Of a stretch of DNA of 64,000 nt, positions 37,188-47,206 are shown piece by piece. The position numbers were made by a program, and so were the translations under genes. Location: the NCBI RefSeq assembly GCF_018614915.1, contig NZ_JAGGNU010000023.1, positions 55,934 through 119,933 on the forward strand, given 5' to 3'. Every line of letters starts with the position of its first letter. Position 1 is the first letter of the stretch. Under the pieces are notes generated by a model. The model was not told where the DNA came from. It saw only the letters and a program-made list of their open reading frames with translations, and did not search any database. This stretch comes from Variovorax paradoxus (GTDB taxonomy: Bacteria; Pseudomonadota; Gammaproteobacteria; Burkholderiales; Burkholderiaceae_C).

Positions 37188-37835
37188 CTACTTCGTGATG
37201 CCGGTGCGCGCGAGCAGATCGCTCACCAACTCGAGCCGCATCAGCGGGCTGTCGAGTTCCATCAAGCGCTGCTTGAGTTCCTGCGGCACCGGCAGCAGCT
37301 CGCACCAGCGGTTGGCGACCCAGCCGCAATCGTCGAAGCGATAGGGCGGCGCGATCGGCAAGCGAACGCTCTCATCGCCTTCCATGCGGCGCCGCTCCTC
37401 CAGCGTATCGACCAGGCGGCGCAAGGCTTCGGCCGTGGCTTGCAGATCTTCAGGCACTTCGAGGCCGACGTCGTCGGCCACCGCCTCGACATCGGCGGTC
37501 CACAGCCCGTGCTTCTGCAGTTCGCTGGAACGCACGCGAAAGCGGTGCGTGCCCACGCATTCGATCTGCATCAGTCCGGCCTGGGGCAGATCGAACTCGC
37601 GGATCACGGCGAGCGTGCCGAGCGCGGCGAAGCTTTCGGCCTCCGCGCCCGCCCTGCGAACCTCCGAACCCTGCGTGAGGCTGACTACGCCGAAGGGGGC
37701 TCCGGCCTTATGACACTTGCCGATCATGTCCAGATAGCGCACCTCGAAGATCCGCAGCGGCAGGAGGCCGCCGGGAAACAGCACCGTGCCGAGCGGGAAG
37801 AGGGGGAGCGAATGCAGAAGGGGTTGAGTCGTCAT
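37188..37835 (-). CDS. Lon N-terminal (LAN) domain protein
   Basis: A 215-residue protein consisting of the Lon substrate-binding N-terminal domain without AAA or protease parts. The start LPLFPLGTVLFPGGLLPLRIFEVRYLDM is close to that of Lon and of stand-alone COG2802 proteins. It has no signal peptide. I chose ATG at 37835 with an AAGG about ten bases upstream; ATG at 37859 adds eight residues. It is divergent from the YggT-family gene with a 49-base gap. Function unknown, perhaps an adaptor. Confidence 0.85.
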   Translation of the reverse strand: MTTQPLLHSLPLFPLGTVLFPGGLLPLRIFEVRYLDMIGKCHKAGAPFGVVSLTQGSEVRRAGAEAESFAALGTLAVIREFDLPQAGLMQIECVGTHRFRVRSSELQKHGLWTADVEAVADDVGLEVPEDLQATAEALRRLVDTLEERRRMEGDESVRLPIAPPYRFDDCGWVANRWCELLPVPQELKQRLMELDSPLMRLELVSDLLARTGITK

Positions 37836-37884
37836 CGATGAACCTTGCGTGGCTATCATCGCATTCCGTCCACGACCGCGCGCC

Positions 37885-38445
37885 ATGCTCTACCAGATTC
37901 CCTCGTTCCTGCTCGACGTGATCGTCGGCCTCCTCGGCGGCGCCTGCCTGCTGCGTCTGTACATGCAGTACCACCGGGTGCCCTTCGGCAATCCGCTGGG
38001 GCGTTTCGTATTCGCCATCACCGATTGGATCGTGCTGCCCCTGCGGCGCATCGTGCCTTCGGTCAAGCGCTGGGACCTGGCCAGCGCCGTCGCTGCCTGG
38101 CTGTTGGTGATGGCCAAGTTCCTGCTGCTGTGGATCTTGATGGGCAGTCTGGGCCGCTGGGCGATCCTGCCGCTGGTGTCGCTGATCGGCTTGATGCAGC
38201 TGTCGGTCTCGGGGCTCACCGCCTTGCTGATCGTCTACGTGGTCCTGTCCTGGGTGCCGAATGCATCGTCGATGCTGCAGGACCTGATCGCGCGACTGGC
38301 CGAGCCGATGGTGCGGCCGCTGCGGCGGTTCATTCCGCTGGTGGGCGGGGTCGACCTGTCGCCGCTCGCCGCCATCGTGCTGTTGCAGGTCGGCGCGATC
38401 GTGCTCGGCAGCGTGATGGCGACCGTCTTCGGGCTGGGCCGATAG
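37885..38445 (+). CDS. YggT family integral membrane protein
   Basis: A 186-residue protein with four to five hydrophobic segments in two repeats, each with an LRLYMQYHRVP/LIVYVVLSWVPNAS-like start followed by a basic PxRRxxP motif (LPLRRIVPSV; PLRRFIPLVGG). This duplicated arrangement is the YggT family mark. Suggested roles in osmotic stress or division remain unproven. The ATG at 37885 is preferred to a GTG at 37849 that would overlap the divergent gene's leader. It converges with accD with six bases between. Confidence 0.85.
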   Translation: MLYQIPSFLLDVIVGLLGGACLLRLYMQYHRVPFGNPLGRFVFAITDWIVLPLRRIVPSVKRWDLASAVAAWLLVMAKFLLLWILMGSLGRWAILPLVSLIGLMQLSVSGLTALLIVYVVLSWVPNASSMLQDLIARLAEPMVRPLRRFIPLVGGVDLSPLAAIVLLQVGAIVLGSVMATVFGLGR

Positions 38446-38451
38446 GCTCGA

Positions 38452-39324
38452 TCAGATCACTGCGTCGGCGGGCTGGCGCAGCAGCATCGCAAGCGTGCTG
38501 GCGACGGTCTTGCGCAGCTCGCGGCGATCGCAGATGAAGTCGATCGCGCCCTTGGTCTGCAGGAACTCGGCGCGCTGAAAGCCTTCCGGCAGCGTGACGC
38601 GCACGGTCGACTCGATCACGCGCGGCCCGGCAAAGCCGATCAAGGCCTTGGGCTCGGCGATCACGACGTCGCCGACGAATGCAAAACCCGCGCTCACGCC
38701 CCCCATCGTCGGGTCGGTCAGCACGCTGATATAGGGCAGGCCCTTCTTGGCCAGGCGGGTCAGCGATGCGTTGGTCTTGGCCATCTGCATCAATGACAGC
38801 AGGCCTTCCTGCATGCGCGCACCGCCGGTAGCGGTGAAGCAGATGAACGGCACCTTCTGCTCGATGGCGGTTTCGACGCCGCGCACGAAGCGTTCGCCGA
38901 CCACGCTGCCCATGCTGCCGCCCATGAAGTCGAACTCGAAGCAGGCGACCACCACGTTGATGCTGTGGACCGAGCCGCCCATGACCACGAGCGCGTCGGT
39001 CTCGCCGGTGTTCTCGAGCGCTTCCTTGAGCCGCTCCGGGTACTTGCGGCTGTCCTTGAACTTGAGGGCGTCGACCGGCAGCACCTCCTGGCCCACTTCG
39101 TAGCGGCCTTCGGAGTCCAGAAAAGCGTCGAGCCGCGCGCGCGCGCCGATGCGGTGATGGTGGCCGCAGCTCGGGCACACATTCTGGTTGTGCTCAAGGT
39201 CCGTCTTGTAGAGAACGGTCTCGCAGCTCGGGCACTTGATCCAGAGCCCCTCGGGCATCTGGCGGCGCTCGCTCGGGTCGGTGGGCGCAATCTTGGGGGG
39301 CAGCAGTTTTTCAAGCCAGCTCAT
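38452..39324 (-). CDS. accD: Acetyl-CoA carboxylase carboxyltransferase subunit beta
   Basis: Carboxyltransferase beta subunit of 290 residues. The N-terminal zinc ribbon has Cys31, Cys34, Cys50 and Cys53 (CPSCE and [11 protein letters not shown]), and the crotonase-like core includes GGARMQEG and [11 protein letters not shown]. It makes malonyl-CoA, the precursor for the fab genes elsewhere in the window. It is the last gene of the minus-strand trp series, 24 bases after trpA. Confidence 0.97.
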   Translation of the reverse strand: MSWLEKLLPPKIAPTDPSERRQMPEGLWIKCPSCETVLYKTDLEHNQNVCPSCGHHHRIGARARLDAFLDSEGRYEVGQEVLPVDALKFKDSRKYPERLKEALENTGETDALVVMGGSVHSINVVVACFEFDFMGGSMGSVVGERFVRGVETAIEQKVPFICFTATGGARMQEGLLSLMQMAKTNASLTRLAKKGLPYISVLTDPTMGGVSAGFAFVGDVVIAEPKALIGFAGPRVIESTVRVTLPEGFQRAEFLQTKGAIDFICDRRELRKTVASTLAMLLRQPADAVI

Positions 39325-39348
39325 GGGGGCTCCTTGTGTTGGCGGGGA

Positions 39349-40194
39349 TTATCGGCCAGCCGCGTTCTTGGGCGTAGCGGCCGGCAGGGCATCGAGTGCC
39401 TCGCGGATTTCGGCGAGGAATTCGCGCACCAGCGGCACGACCTTGTCGCGCGGCTGGCCCTCGATCAGCTGGATGATGCGAGTGCCGATCACGACCGCAT
39501 CGGCCGTGGAGCCGACCGCCTGCGCGCTGCGCGCGTCGCGGATGCCGAAGCCCACGCCCACCGGCAGCTTCACGTGCTCGCGGATGCGCGGGATCATTCG
39601 GCCGACCGCCTCGGTGTCGAGATGTCCGGCGCCGGTCACGCCCTTGAGCGAGACGTAGTAGACATAGCCCGTGGCGATGCGGCCGACCTGTTCCATGCGC
39701 TCGCCGGTGCTGGTCGGGGCGAGCAGGAAGATGAGGTCGATGCCATGGGCCTGGAGCTCGGCGGCGAAGTCCTCGCATTCTTCGGGCGGGTAGTCGACCA
39801 CCAGCAGGCCGTCCACGCCGGCAGTCGCCGCGTCGCGGATGAAGCTGCCCTTGCCGTGCACGCCGTCGTAGCGTTCGACCGGGTTGGCATAACCCATCAG
39901 CACCACGGGCGTCCTGCTGTCCTGCTGCCGGAACGCGGCGACCATGGCCAGGACCTGCTTCATACCGACGCCCAGCGCCAGGGCTGCTTCGCCGGCGGCC
40001 TGGATCACGGGGCCGTCGGCCATCGGGTCGGAGAAGGGCACACCGAGCTCGATCACGTCGGCGCCCGCCTCGACCATGCCGTGCATGAGCTCGGGCGTGA
40101 TGTCCGCGAATGGAAAGCCGGCCGTGACATAGGGAATCAGCGCCCGGCGGCCGTCTTTTTGCAGCGCCTCGAAGGCGGCGGCGATACGGCTCAT
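39349..40194 (-). CDS. trpA: Tryptophan synthase alpha chain
   Basis: TIM-barrel subunit of 281 residues cleaving indole-3-glycerol phosphate. The catalytic Glu49 and Asp60 are in [16 protein letters not shown], at the same positions as in Salmonella. The C-terminal phosphate site [10 protein letters not shown] is visible. It follows trpB after 55 bases and precedes accD, a gene order common in betaproteobacteria. Confidence 0.97.
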   Translation of the reverse strand: MSRIAAAFEALQKDGRRALIPYVTAGFPFADITPELMHGMVEAGADVIELGVPFSDPMADGPVIQAAGEAALALGVGMKQVLAMVAAFRQQDSRTPVVLMGYANPVERYDGVHGKGSFIRDAATAGVDGLLVVDYPPEECEDFAAELQAHGIDLIFLLAPTSTGERMEQVGRIATGYVYYVSLKGVTGAGHLDTEAVGRMIPRIREHVKLPVGVGFGIRDARSAQAVGSTADAVVIGTRIIQLIEGQPRDKVVPLVREFLAEIREALDALPAATPKNAAGR

Positions 40195-40249
40195 TTGGCA
40201 ACCTCCGCGCTGCGCGCTGCGGTATTCGCCTTGGGAGCGGCCCGGCGGC

Positions 40250-41527
40250 TCATGCCCGGCCTCCCTTCACGCTCAGGCCGCGCATCGACGGCCGGTCGTA
40301 GAAGTCGACGCCGGAGAGGTCGGCCACGGTGCCGATGTCCTTGTCGCCGCGGCCCGAGAGATTGACCAGGATGGACTGGTCGGGACGCATGGTTTTCGCG
40401 AGCTTCATCGCGTAGGCGAAGGCATGGCTCGATTCGAGCGCGGGAATGATGCCTTCGGTGCGGCACAGGTAGTGGAAGGCTTCGAGCGCCTCGGCATCGG
40501 TGATGCCCACGTACTCGGCCCGGCCGATGTCAGCCAGGTAGGCGTGCTCGGGGCCGACGCCCGGGTAGTCGAGCCCGGCACTGATGCTGTGGGTCTCGGT
40601 GATCTGGCCATCCTCGTTCTGCAGCAGGTAGGTGCGGTTGCCGTGGAGCACGCCGGGACTGCCCCGCAAGATCGAGGCCGCATGCTTGCCGCTGTCCAGA
40701 CCTTCGCCCGCCGCTTCCACCCCGATCAGGCGGGTGTCTGCAAAGGGAATGTAGGGGTGGAAGATGCCGATCGCGTTGCTGCCGCCGCCCACGCAGGCCA
40801 CCACCACGTCGGGCTGCCTGCCCTCGGCTTCTCCGGTGATGCCTTGGGCCGCCAGCATGGCAGGCATCTGCTCGATGCACTCGGTGCCGATCACGCTCTG
40901 GAAGTCGCGCACCATGGTCGGGTAGGGATGCGGGCCGGCGACCGTGCCGATGATGTAGAAGGTGTTCTCGACATTGGTGACCCAGTCGCGCATCGCTTCG
41001 TTGAGCGCGTCCTTCAGGGTCTTGCTGCCCGACTCCACCGGCACCACCGTCGCGCCCAGCAGGTTCATGCGATAGACGTTGGGGCTTTGGCGCTTCACGT
41101 CCTGGCTGCCCATGTAGACCACGCACTCGAGCCCATAGCGGGCGCAGATGGTGGCGGTGGCGACGCCGTGCTGGCCGGCGCCGGTCTCGGCGATCACGCG
41201 CGGCTTGCCCATGCGCTTGGCGAGCATGGCCTGGCCAATGGTGTTGTTGACCTTGTGCGCGCCGGTGTGGTTCAGGTCCTCGCGCTTCAGGTAGATCTGC
41301 GCGCCGCCCATCTCCCGGCTGGTGCGCGCGGCGTGGTAGATCGGCGAGGGCCGGCCCACGAAGTGCGCGAGCTCGTGGTGGAACTCGGCCTGGAACTGCG
41401 GGTCGTCCTTGTACTTCGCATAGGCGTCGCGCAGCTCGTTGATCGCGTGGGTCAGAGTTTCGCTGGCGAAAGTGCCGCCGTAGATGCCGAAATGGCCGCT
41501 GGCGTCGGGTTGCTGGTAGGTGTTCAT
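40250..41527 (-). CDS. trpB: Tryptophan synthase beta chain
   Basis: PLP enzyme of 425 residues that joins indole and serine. The cofactor lysine is Lys92 in HTGAHKVNN, and the PLP phosphate loop is the GGGSNAIG stretch. I chose ATG at 41527 ([10 protein letters not shown]); the in-frame extension to 41602 would have to cross a strong hairpin and overlap trpF. The start codon lies only three bases after that hairpin, so access of ribosomes is likely affected by it. Confidence 0.97.
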   Translation of the reverse strand: MNTYQQPDASGHFGIYGGTFASETLTHAINELRDAYAKYKDDPQFQAEFHHELAHFVGRPSPIYHAARTSREMGGAQIYLKREDLNHTGAHKVNNTIGQAMLAKRMGKPRVIAETGAGQHGVATATICARYGLECVVYMGSQDVKRQSPNVYRMNLLGATVVPVESGSKTLKDALNEAMRDWVTNVENTFYIIGTVAGPHPYPTMVRDFQSVIGTECIEQMPAMLAAQGITGEAEGRQPDVVVACVGGGSNAIGIFHPYIPFADTRLIGVEAAGEGLDSGKHAASILRGSPGVLHGNRTYLLQNEDGQITETHSISAGLDYPGVGPEHAYLADIGRAEYVGITDAEALEAFHYLCRTEGIIPALESSHAFAYAMKLAKTMRPDQSILVNLSGRGDKDIGTVADLSGVDFYDRPSMRGLSVKGGRA

Positions 41528-41530
41528 GGT

Positions 41531-41567
41531 CTCGATCGATGGGGGCCGGCTGCCCCCTTCGATCGAG
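41531..41567 (-). promoter_or_regulatory. Strong stem-loop directly before the trpB start
   Basis: Arms 41531-41546 and 41552-41567 (CTCGATCGATGGGGGC and GCCCCCTTCGATCGAG) pair over 16 positions with one mismatch and a five-base loop. It fills the trpF-trpB spacer, ends three bases before the trpB ATG, and would bury any ribosome binding site. No T run follows, so termination is less likely than translational control or mRNA protection. Confidence 0.65.
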
Positions 41568-41579
41568 GTCGGCAACCGG

Positions 41580-42266
41580 CTAGCTGAGGGCATTGGCCGC
41601 ACGCACGGCGGCCACGAATTCGCGGATCTTCACGGCGTCCTTGATGCCCTTGGAGGCTTCGACGCCGGAGCTCACGTCAACGGACAGCGACTTGGCTGCC
41701 GTCTGCAACCGGCGAATGCCATCGCCCACGTTTGCAGGTGTGAGCCCACCACTCAAGACGAGGTGAGCGTCGACGGCGGTTGGAAGAAGTGACCAATCGA
41801 ATGCCTTGCCGCCACCGCCATAGGCTTCGACATGGGCGTCGAGCAGGATGGCGTGGGCGCGGGAGTAATCGGACGCGTATTTTACGAGGTCGAAGCCCGC
41901 CCCGGCAGCCCCCAGCGGAATACGGGCGGCGCGCATGAAGGGATGGGCGCCGCGGCCGCTGGCTTCCCAGCACTGATCCGGCGACTCGTCGCCGTGGAAC
42001 TGGGCCATGGAACCGGGCACGCGGCCCAGCGCAGCCACGGCCTGGACAGCGGGTTCGTTGACGAACAGCAGCACCGGCGTCACGAAGGGCGGCAGCCGCG
42101 AGGCCAGCCGGCCCGCGCGTTCCGCCGTCACCGCGCGGGGGCTGGCCGGATAGAGCACGAAGCCCACCGCGTCGGCGCCGGCCTCGACTGCAGCATCCAC
42201 GTCCTGCTCGCGCGTCAGCCCGCAGATCTTGATTCGCGTGCGCGCGGTGGAGGAGGCGGCAGTCAT
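41580..42266 (-). CDS. trpF: Phosphoribosylanthranilate isomerase
   Basis: TIM-barrel isomerase of 228 residues, third step of tryptophan synthesis. The N-terminal KICGLTR motif holds the catalytic Cys15, and the C-terminal VDVSSGVE motif is present. It stands between truA and trpB as in many beta- and gammaproteobacteria. It precedes trpB with a 52-base spacer that holds a strong stem-loop. Confidence 0.96.
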   Translation of the reverse strand: MTAASSTARTRIKICGLTREQDVDAAVEAGADAVGFVLYPASPRAVTAERAGRLASRLPPFVTPVLLFVNEPAVQAVAALGRVPGSMAQFHGDESPDQCWEASGRGAHPFMRAARIPLGAAGAGFDLVKYASDYSRAHAILLDAHVEAYGGGGKAFDWSLLPTAVDAHLVLSGGLTPANVGDGIRRLQTAAKSLSVDVSSGVEASKGIKDAVKIREFVAAVRAANALS

Positions 42267-42295
42267 GGCGGGCCATCATACGCAGCGCCGGTGTC

Positions 42296-43075
42296 CTACA
42301 TCGTGGCCTCGGGCGGAAGCCCCCAGCCGGCGGCGTAGAGCGGCCCCAGGAAGTAGAGGCCGTTCGGCGAGAAGGTCGGGGCGGCCACCACGCGGCTGCG
42401 CGCCTCCAGGACTTCGCGCATCCATTCCGGCGGCGCGTCGCCGCGGCCGATGCGCACCAGGCTGCCCATGATGTTGCGGATCATGTGGTGCAGGAAGGAG
42501 TCGGCCTCGAACTCGAAATGCCAGCGGCAGCGATCGGCATCGCCGTGCCGCGTGATCTCGATGCGCCGCAAATCCTTGACCGGCGAACGCGCCTGGCAGG
42601 CCGAGGCGCGGAAGGAGCTGAAATCGTGCCGGCCCACCAGCAGCGCGGCCGCGGCGCGCATCGTGTCGCCATCGAGCTCGTACATGGACCAGCCCACGCG
42701 GCCCGCATCCAGGCTCGGGCGCACCGGCGACTGCGACAGCACGTACAAGTAGCGCCGGGCGAGCGCGCTGGCGCGGCAGTGGAACTGGTCGGGCACCGGC
42801 TGCGCCCATTGCACCGCGATGTCATCGGGAAGAAAGCGATTGGTGCCCCGCACCCAGGAGAAGGGTGCGCGCTCGACCGAGGTATCGAAGTGAACCACCT
42901 GCATCAGCGCATGGACGCCGGCGTCGGTGCGCCCCGCGCACAGCGTGGAGATGGGCTGGTCGGCGAAGCGGCCGAGCGCAGCCTCCAGCTTGTCCTGGAC
43001 GGTGCGGCCCGAGAGCTGGCTTTGCCAGCCTTCGTAGGCCTGGCCGTTGTAGCGGACGCCGAGGGCCAGCCTCAC
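42296..43075 (-). CDS. truA: tRNA pseudouridine(38-40) synthase TruA
   Basis: Pseudouridine synthase of 259 residues. The catalytic Asp51 lies in CAGRTDAGVHAL. The DDIAVQWAQPVPDQFHCRASA and HHMIRNIMGSLVRIGRG blocks are characteristic. The start is GTG at 43075, 24 bases after the fimV stop. It lies 29 bases before trpF. Confidence 0.96.
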   Translation of the reverse strand: MRLALGVRYNGQAYEGWQSQLSGRTVQDKLEAALGRFADQPISTLCAGRTDAGVHALMQVVHFDTSVERAPFSWVRGTNRFLPDDIAVQWAQPVPDQFHCRASALARRYLYVLSQSPVRPSLDAGRVGWSMYELDGDTMRAAAALLVGRHDFSSFRASACQARSPVKDLRRIEITRHGDADRCRWHFEFEADSFLHHMIRNIMGSLVRIGRGDAPPEWMREVLEARSRVVAAPTFSPNGLYFLGPLYAAGWGLPPEATM

Positions 43076-43099
43076 CGCGGGATCGGCGGCCGCGGCCGC

Positions 43100-45805
43100 T
43101 CAGCGCAACTGGCCGAGCAGTTGCTTGGCTTCGGCCTTGACCTCGCCCGAACCCTCGGTGGCCACTTCCTCGACCAGCGAGCGGGCACCTTCGACGTCGC
43201 CCAGGGCCTTCAATTCGCGTGCCAGCGAGAGCTTGATGGCATGAGGGCTTTCGCCGCTTTCCTCGACCGGCTCCAGGCGGCCGCGCTCGGTGTCTGCGGG
43301 GCTGCGGCCCGACAGGCCGGCCATGGAACTCATGTCGAACTCGATGAAGCCGGAATCCCCGGGCAGACCAGCGCGCAAGGTCGCCGGTTGCGTGAACTCT
43401 TCATTCGAGTTCAACGGTGCGCGTGCGGTGGTCGGCTCCAGCGCGCCTGGCGCGGTGTCGAAGTCATTGTTGAGGTCGATCTTGGCGCTTGAAACGAGCG
43501 GTGCGCTGTATTTGATCAACGATGGGGCGGCAGCGGCGGTAGCGGGCCCGCGTCCATTCGGAAGACTGGCGCTGACGGGTGCCGCGGCGGCCGGCGCCGG
43601 GGGCTTGCTCAGGTCGAGATCGAAATCGAGCGGTGCGACGGACGGCACGAAGGCCGGCGGCGGTGCTGCGGCGACGACGGGCTTGGCCACGGGGCTCGGC
43701 GCCGGTGCCGCTGCTGCAGGCGGCGGAGCCGGCGTAGCGCTTGCTGAAGCCAGCGTGCCGGCGAAGGCGGCGGCCTCTGCGGCCGAGACATTGCGGCCAC
43801 CCGATTCGTACAGCGGGTTGCCCGGGTCCAGGTCCTTGCCCAGTTCCACCACGCGGTTCCAGTCGGCACCCGTGCCGCCGGTGAGCTTGTGCACGTCGGA
43901 GGCCAGCGCCTCGTAAGCACGCAGGTCACGTCGCTTGGCGTGGATTTCGAGCAGCTTCAGGTGGATGGCAGTGCGCTCCGGGTTGACGCGCAGCGCCTCT
44001 CGCAGGATTTCCTCGGCCTGCAGATCGCGGCCATAGGCCAGGTAGACGTCCGCTTCGGCCACCGGATCGACATCGCCGGCATCGAGCTGGCTTGGCGAGT
44101 AGGACAGCGAGGAGACGACCGAATTGCCGCGGTTCTTGGTGTCCACCGACTCGCCGCCGCTGGCGCCGAAGAAGGAGTCCTTGGGAATGCGGCTCTCGAG
44201 GAACACGCTGTCGTTGGCGTCACGGCGCTTGCGGCCCAGCACGCGGTAGAGCAGGAAGCCGACCAGCAGCGCGATCAGCGCGGCCGCGCCGAGCATGAGG
44301 GGGTTGTCCAGCAATTCTTCGAAGAAGCTGCGCTCCACCGGTGCGGGCGCTGGTGCGGGTGGCTTGGGCTTGGCAGCGGCTGCCGGCGCAGGCACGGCAG
44401 CTGCGGCGGAGGCCGCGGCTTCGGGGGTGGGCGTGGCAGCGGCCCCGGGCGTTGCGGGTGTTTCCGCCGGCGCCGTGGTGGCGGGCGCGACAACGGCCGG
44501 CAGGGAGGGAGTGGCCGGGCCGGCTGCAGGCGCTGCAGCGGCGGGGGCAGACGTCGAACCCGTCGAAGGCGCGGTCGCTGCGGGTGCTGCAGCCGACGGT
44601 GCCGGCGCAGCGCTGCCGGCTGCCGAAGGCGAGGCTCCGCTCGCGGCCTGCAGCTTGTTCAGCTCGTCGATGTTCTTCGACAGCTCGGCAACCCGCGTGC
44701 TGCTGTCCTGGGCCCGGCGGGCCTTGGCCAGCTGTTCTTCGGTCTGGCGGCCGGGAGCGGTACCGCCCTGCGTGATCCGGAGCTTGTCGGCGGCCGCATT
44801 CGCGGCATTGCGGTCCTCGACGTTGGCCTGCAGCTTGCCCGAGGCCTGGCGGTCTGCATCGGCGACGCGCGAAGTGGGCGCGTTTTCGGCCAGGCGCCGG
44901 CGGTAGTCGCCGAAATCGCGGCTTTGGGCCGTCACGGTGCGTCGGGCTTCGGGGGCCGGCACGCTGCCGGCCTGCGTTGCGCTCGGCACGTCGAGCACGG
45001 CACCGGCCTTGATGCGGTTGACGTTGCCGCCGATGAACGCATCGGGGTTGGCACGCAGCAGCGCCACCAGCATCTGGTCGAGCGACACGTCGGCCGATTT
45101 GTACGTGCCGGCAATCTTGCTGGCGGTGTCGCCGGGCTGCACGGTCACTTGTTGGTCGCCGTTGCCGGTGCGCACCGTGCCCTCGGCCGGCGGGGTCGGG
45201 GCTGCCGGGGCTGTTGCGGCGGCCACGGGGCGCTCGCGGCGGGCCGGAGCCTGCGCGACGGCGGGGGCCGTGCGTTGCGAAGGCGCGGTGACCTGTGGCG
45301 CGGTCGGGGCGATGGGTGCGGCGGCGGTCGCGGTTCGGCTCTTCGGCGGGTCCAGCAGCACCGTGTAGTCGCGCACGACGCGGCCGGAGTTCCAAGTCGC
45401 TTCGAGCAGCAGGTCGACGAAGGGCTCGCTAAGCATGCGATTGCTGCTGAGCCGCACTACGTAACGGCCGTCGGCGCGGCGCTGCAGATTGGTTCGCACA
45501 TCTGCCAAGGCGGCGTTGTAGGGCACGCCGGCCGCGTTGAAGGCTTCGGCCGAGGCGATACGGACCTTCAGGCCATCGGCTTCGGCCGGGGTGATCTCCG
45601 TGACCTCGATCTCGGCCCGCAGCGGTTCGCCCAGGGCGGACTGGACATTGAGCTGTCCGAGCGCCAAAGCTGCTGCATCGGTGCTGATCGCACCCAGGGC
45701 CAGGGCGACTGCGGCACTGAGAAGTGAAAGCTGGCGCCGAGCTGAAAGCGTCGGGGTCTGGCTAGTGGCCGGGAGGCGGGCCGCAGGCAACGGATGTCGT
45801 GTCAT
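43100..45805 (-). CDS. fimV: FimV/HubP-like polar hub protein
   Basis: A 901-residue protein. After an N-terminal signal or anchor stretch comes the FimV N-terminal domain (LGQLNVQSALGEPLRAEIEVTEI), then a periplasmic LysM-like module near residues 225-290 (VQPGDTASKIAGTYK). Long Ala/Pro-rich linkers follow, then one membrane span at about 500-520 and a cytoplasmic part with TPR-like residues around 590-660. The conserved FimV C-terminal helix pair (KLSLARELKALGDVEGARSLV) ends the protein. FimV organises type IV pili and polar proteins. I chose ATG at 45805; the frame from 45871 begins inside the promoter region. Position before truA is the classical one. Confidence 0.9.
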   Translation of the reverse strand: MTRHPLPAARLPATSQTPTLSARRQLSLLSAAVALALGAISTDAAALALGQLNVQSALGEPLRAEIEVTEITPAEADGLKVRIASAEAFNAAGVPYNAALADVRTNLQRRADGRYVVRLSSNRMLSEPFVDLLLEATWNSGRVVRDYTVLLDPPKSRTATAAAPIAPTAPQVTAPSQRTAPAVAQAPARRERPVAAATAPAAPTPPAEGTVRTGNGDQQVTVQPGDTASKIAGTYKSADVSLDQMLVALLRANPDAFIGGNVNRIKAGAVLDVPSATQAGSVPAPEARRTVTAQSRDFGDYRRRLAENAPTSRVADADRQASGKLQANVEDRNAANAAADKLRITQGGTAPGRQTEEQLAKARRAQDSSTRVAELSKNIDELNKLQAASGASPSAAGSAAPAPSAAAPAATAPSTGSTSAPAAAAPAAGPATPSLPAVVAPATTAPAETPATPGAAATPTPEAAASAAAAVPAPAAAAKPKPPAPAPAPVERSFFEELLDNPLMLGAAALIALLVGFLLYRVLGRKRRDANDSVFLESRIPKDSFFGASGGESVDTKNRGNSVVSSLSYSPSQLDAGDVDPVAEADVYLAYGRDLQAEEILREALRVNPERTAIHLKLLEIHAKRRDLRAYEALASDVHKLTGGTGADWNRVVELGKDLDPGNPLYESGGRNVSAAEAAAFAGTLASASATPAPPPAAAAPAPSPVAKPVVAAAPPPAFVPSVAPLDFDLDLSKPPAPAAAAPVSASLPNGRGPATAAAAPSLIKYSAPLVSSAKIDLNNDFDTAPGALEPTTARAPLNSNEEFTQPATLRAGLPGDSGFIEFDMSSMAGLSGRSPADTERGRLEPVEESGESPHAIKLSLARELKALGDVEGARSLVEEVATEGSGEVKAEAKQLLGQLR

Positions 45806-45842
45806 GCTGGTAGGGGGCAGCTCGGCCCAAAAGTGTAAGAGG

Positions 45843-45871
45843 ACGTTAACATCAACACCCCGCACTGACAA
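45843..45871 (-). promoter_or_regulatory. Candidate fimV promoter
   Basis: On the minus strand TTGTCA (45871-45866) and TAACGT (45848-45843) are 17 bases apart, about 40 bases before the fimV ATG. Confidence 0.4.
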
Positions 45872-45920
45872 GGCGACAGGCCTTATCTACCCAGTGCGCA
45901 CCAACTTCGGAGTGCATTCT

Positions 45921-45965
45921 TCGTTGCGGGACCGCAACGTCGGGCGTCCGGAAAGGGCGCCCGAC
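45921..45965 (-). terminator. Tandem hairpins after asd (possible terminator)
   Basis: GTCGGGCG/CGCCCGAC arms (45939-45946 with 45958-45965, extended with one mismatch) and a second stem GTTGCG/CGCAAC (45922-45937) lie directly beyond the asd stop. No T run follows, so termination efficiency is uncertain. Confidence 0.4.
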
Positions 45966-45971
45966 ATCGCT

Positions 45972-47114
45972 TCATGCCTCGAGCAGGATGCGCAGCATGC
46001 GCCGCAGCGGCTCCGCAGCGCCCCACAGCAGCTGGTCGCCGATGGTGAAGGCGCCGACGTATTCGGGGCCCATTGCGAGCTTGCGCACACGGCCGACCGG
46101 GATGTTCATGGTGCCCGTCACCGCCACCGGCGTCAGATCCTTGAGCGTGGCTTCGCGGTTGTTCGGCACCAGCTTGACCCAGTCGTTGTCGGCCGCGATC
46201 AGCGCTTCGATGTCGGCAACCGGCACATCCTTCTTGAGCTTGAATGTCAGCGCCTGGCTGTGGCAGCGCATCGCGCCGATGCGCACGCAGAAGCCGTCGA
46301 CCGGGGTGGCGGCGGTTCCGAAGCCCGGGCCCTGGCCGAGGATCTTGTTGGTCTCGGCGCCGGCCTTCCACTCTTCCTTGCTCATGCCGTCGCCGAGATC
46401 CTTGTCGATCCAGGGGATCAGGCTGCCGCCGAGCGGCGCGCCGAAGTTGGCCGTCTCGGCCGCGCTCAGCGACTGCTGCTTCGCCAGCACCTTGCGGTCG
46501 ATCTCGAGGATCGCCGACTTCGGGTCGTCGAGCAGTGCACGCACGTCGGCGTTGATCGTGCCGAACTGGGTAAGGAGCTCGCGCATGTGCTGCGCGCCGC
46601 CGCCCGAAGCGGCCTGGTAGGTCATGCTGGTCATCCACTCGACCAGGCCGGCCTTGTAGAGGGCGCCCACGCCCATCAGCATGCAGCTCACGGTGCAGTT
46701 GCCGCCGATCCAGTTCTTGCCGCCCTTGGCGAGCGCCTTCTGGATGACCGGTAGATTGACCGGGTCGAGCACGATGATCGCGTCCTCGTTCATGCGCAGC
46801 GTGGAGGCGGCATCGATCCAATGGCCGTTCCAGCCGGCGGCGCGCAGCTTGGGGAAGACGGCGCTGGTGTAGTCGCCGCCCTGGGCGGTGATGACGATGT
46901 CGCACCTCTTGAGTGCGTCGATGTCGTGCGCGTCCTTCAGCGTGGTCTCGTTCTTCGCCATCGCCGGGGCCTTGCCGCCGGCATTGGAGGTCGAGAAGAA
47001 AAGCGGCTCGATCAGTCCGAAGTCGCCTTCGGCCTGCATGCGGTCCATGAGGACCGAGCCGACCATGCCGCGCCAGCCTACGAGACCGACCAGAGGTTGA
47101 GTTGCGTTCGCCAT
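45972..47114 (-). CDS. asd: Aspartate-semialdehyde dehydrogenase
   Basis: NADP-dependent enzyme of 380 residues, second step from aspartate to lysine, methionine and threonine and to diaminopimelate. The cofactor motif [14 protein letters not shown] is at 13-26, and the nucleophile is Cys140 in [10 protein letters not shown]. The long form, with the [15 protein letters not shown] motif, is the proteobacterial type. It follows leuB after a 92-base gap with hairpins. fimV follows after 166 bases. Confidence 0.96.
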   Translation of the reverse strand: MANATQPLVGLVGWRGMVGSVLMDRMQAEGDFGLIEPLFFSTSNAGGKAPAMAKNETTLKDAHDIDALKRCDIVITAQGGDYTSAVFPKLRAAGWNGHWIDAASTLRMNEDAIIVLDPVNLPVIQKALAKGGKNWIGGNCTVSCMLMGVGALYKAGLVEWMTSMTYQAASGGGAQHMRELLTQFGTINADVRALLDDPKSAILEIDRKVLAKQQSLSAAETANFGAPLGGSLIPWIDKDLGDGMSKEEWKAGAETNKILGQGPGFGTAATPVDGFCVRIGAMRCHSQALTFKLKKDVPVADIEALIAADNDWVKLVPNNREATLKDLTPVAVTGTMNIPVGRVRKLAMGPEYVGAFTIGDQLLWGAAEPLRRMLRILLEA

Positions 47115-47132
47115 AACAAAAGTGCCCTAGTG

Positions 47133-47179
47133 AAAAAAAGAAAGCTGTCTTTTCTTTGCGCCCGGCTCGTCGAGCCGGG
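47133..47179 (-). terminator. Hairpins between leuB and asd
   Basis: A perfect palindromic stem CCCGGCTC/GAGCCGGG (47161-47179) is followed on the minus strand by an A/T-rich stem (AAAGAAA with TTTCTTT) ending in seven T at 47139-47133. Together they look like an intrinsic terminator or attenuator separating leuCDB from asd. Confidence 0.5.
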
Positions 47180-47206
47180 GGGAGGGCGTGACGAAGCGGG
47201 CTGCGG

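Noticed and set aside
39311..40201. 296-codon frame overlapping trpA on the same strand
   Set aside because: It is a frame-shifted reading of trpA with a glycine/arginine/proline-rich product.
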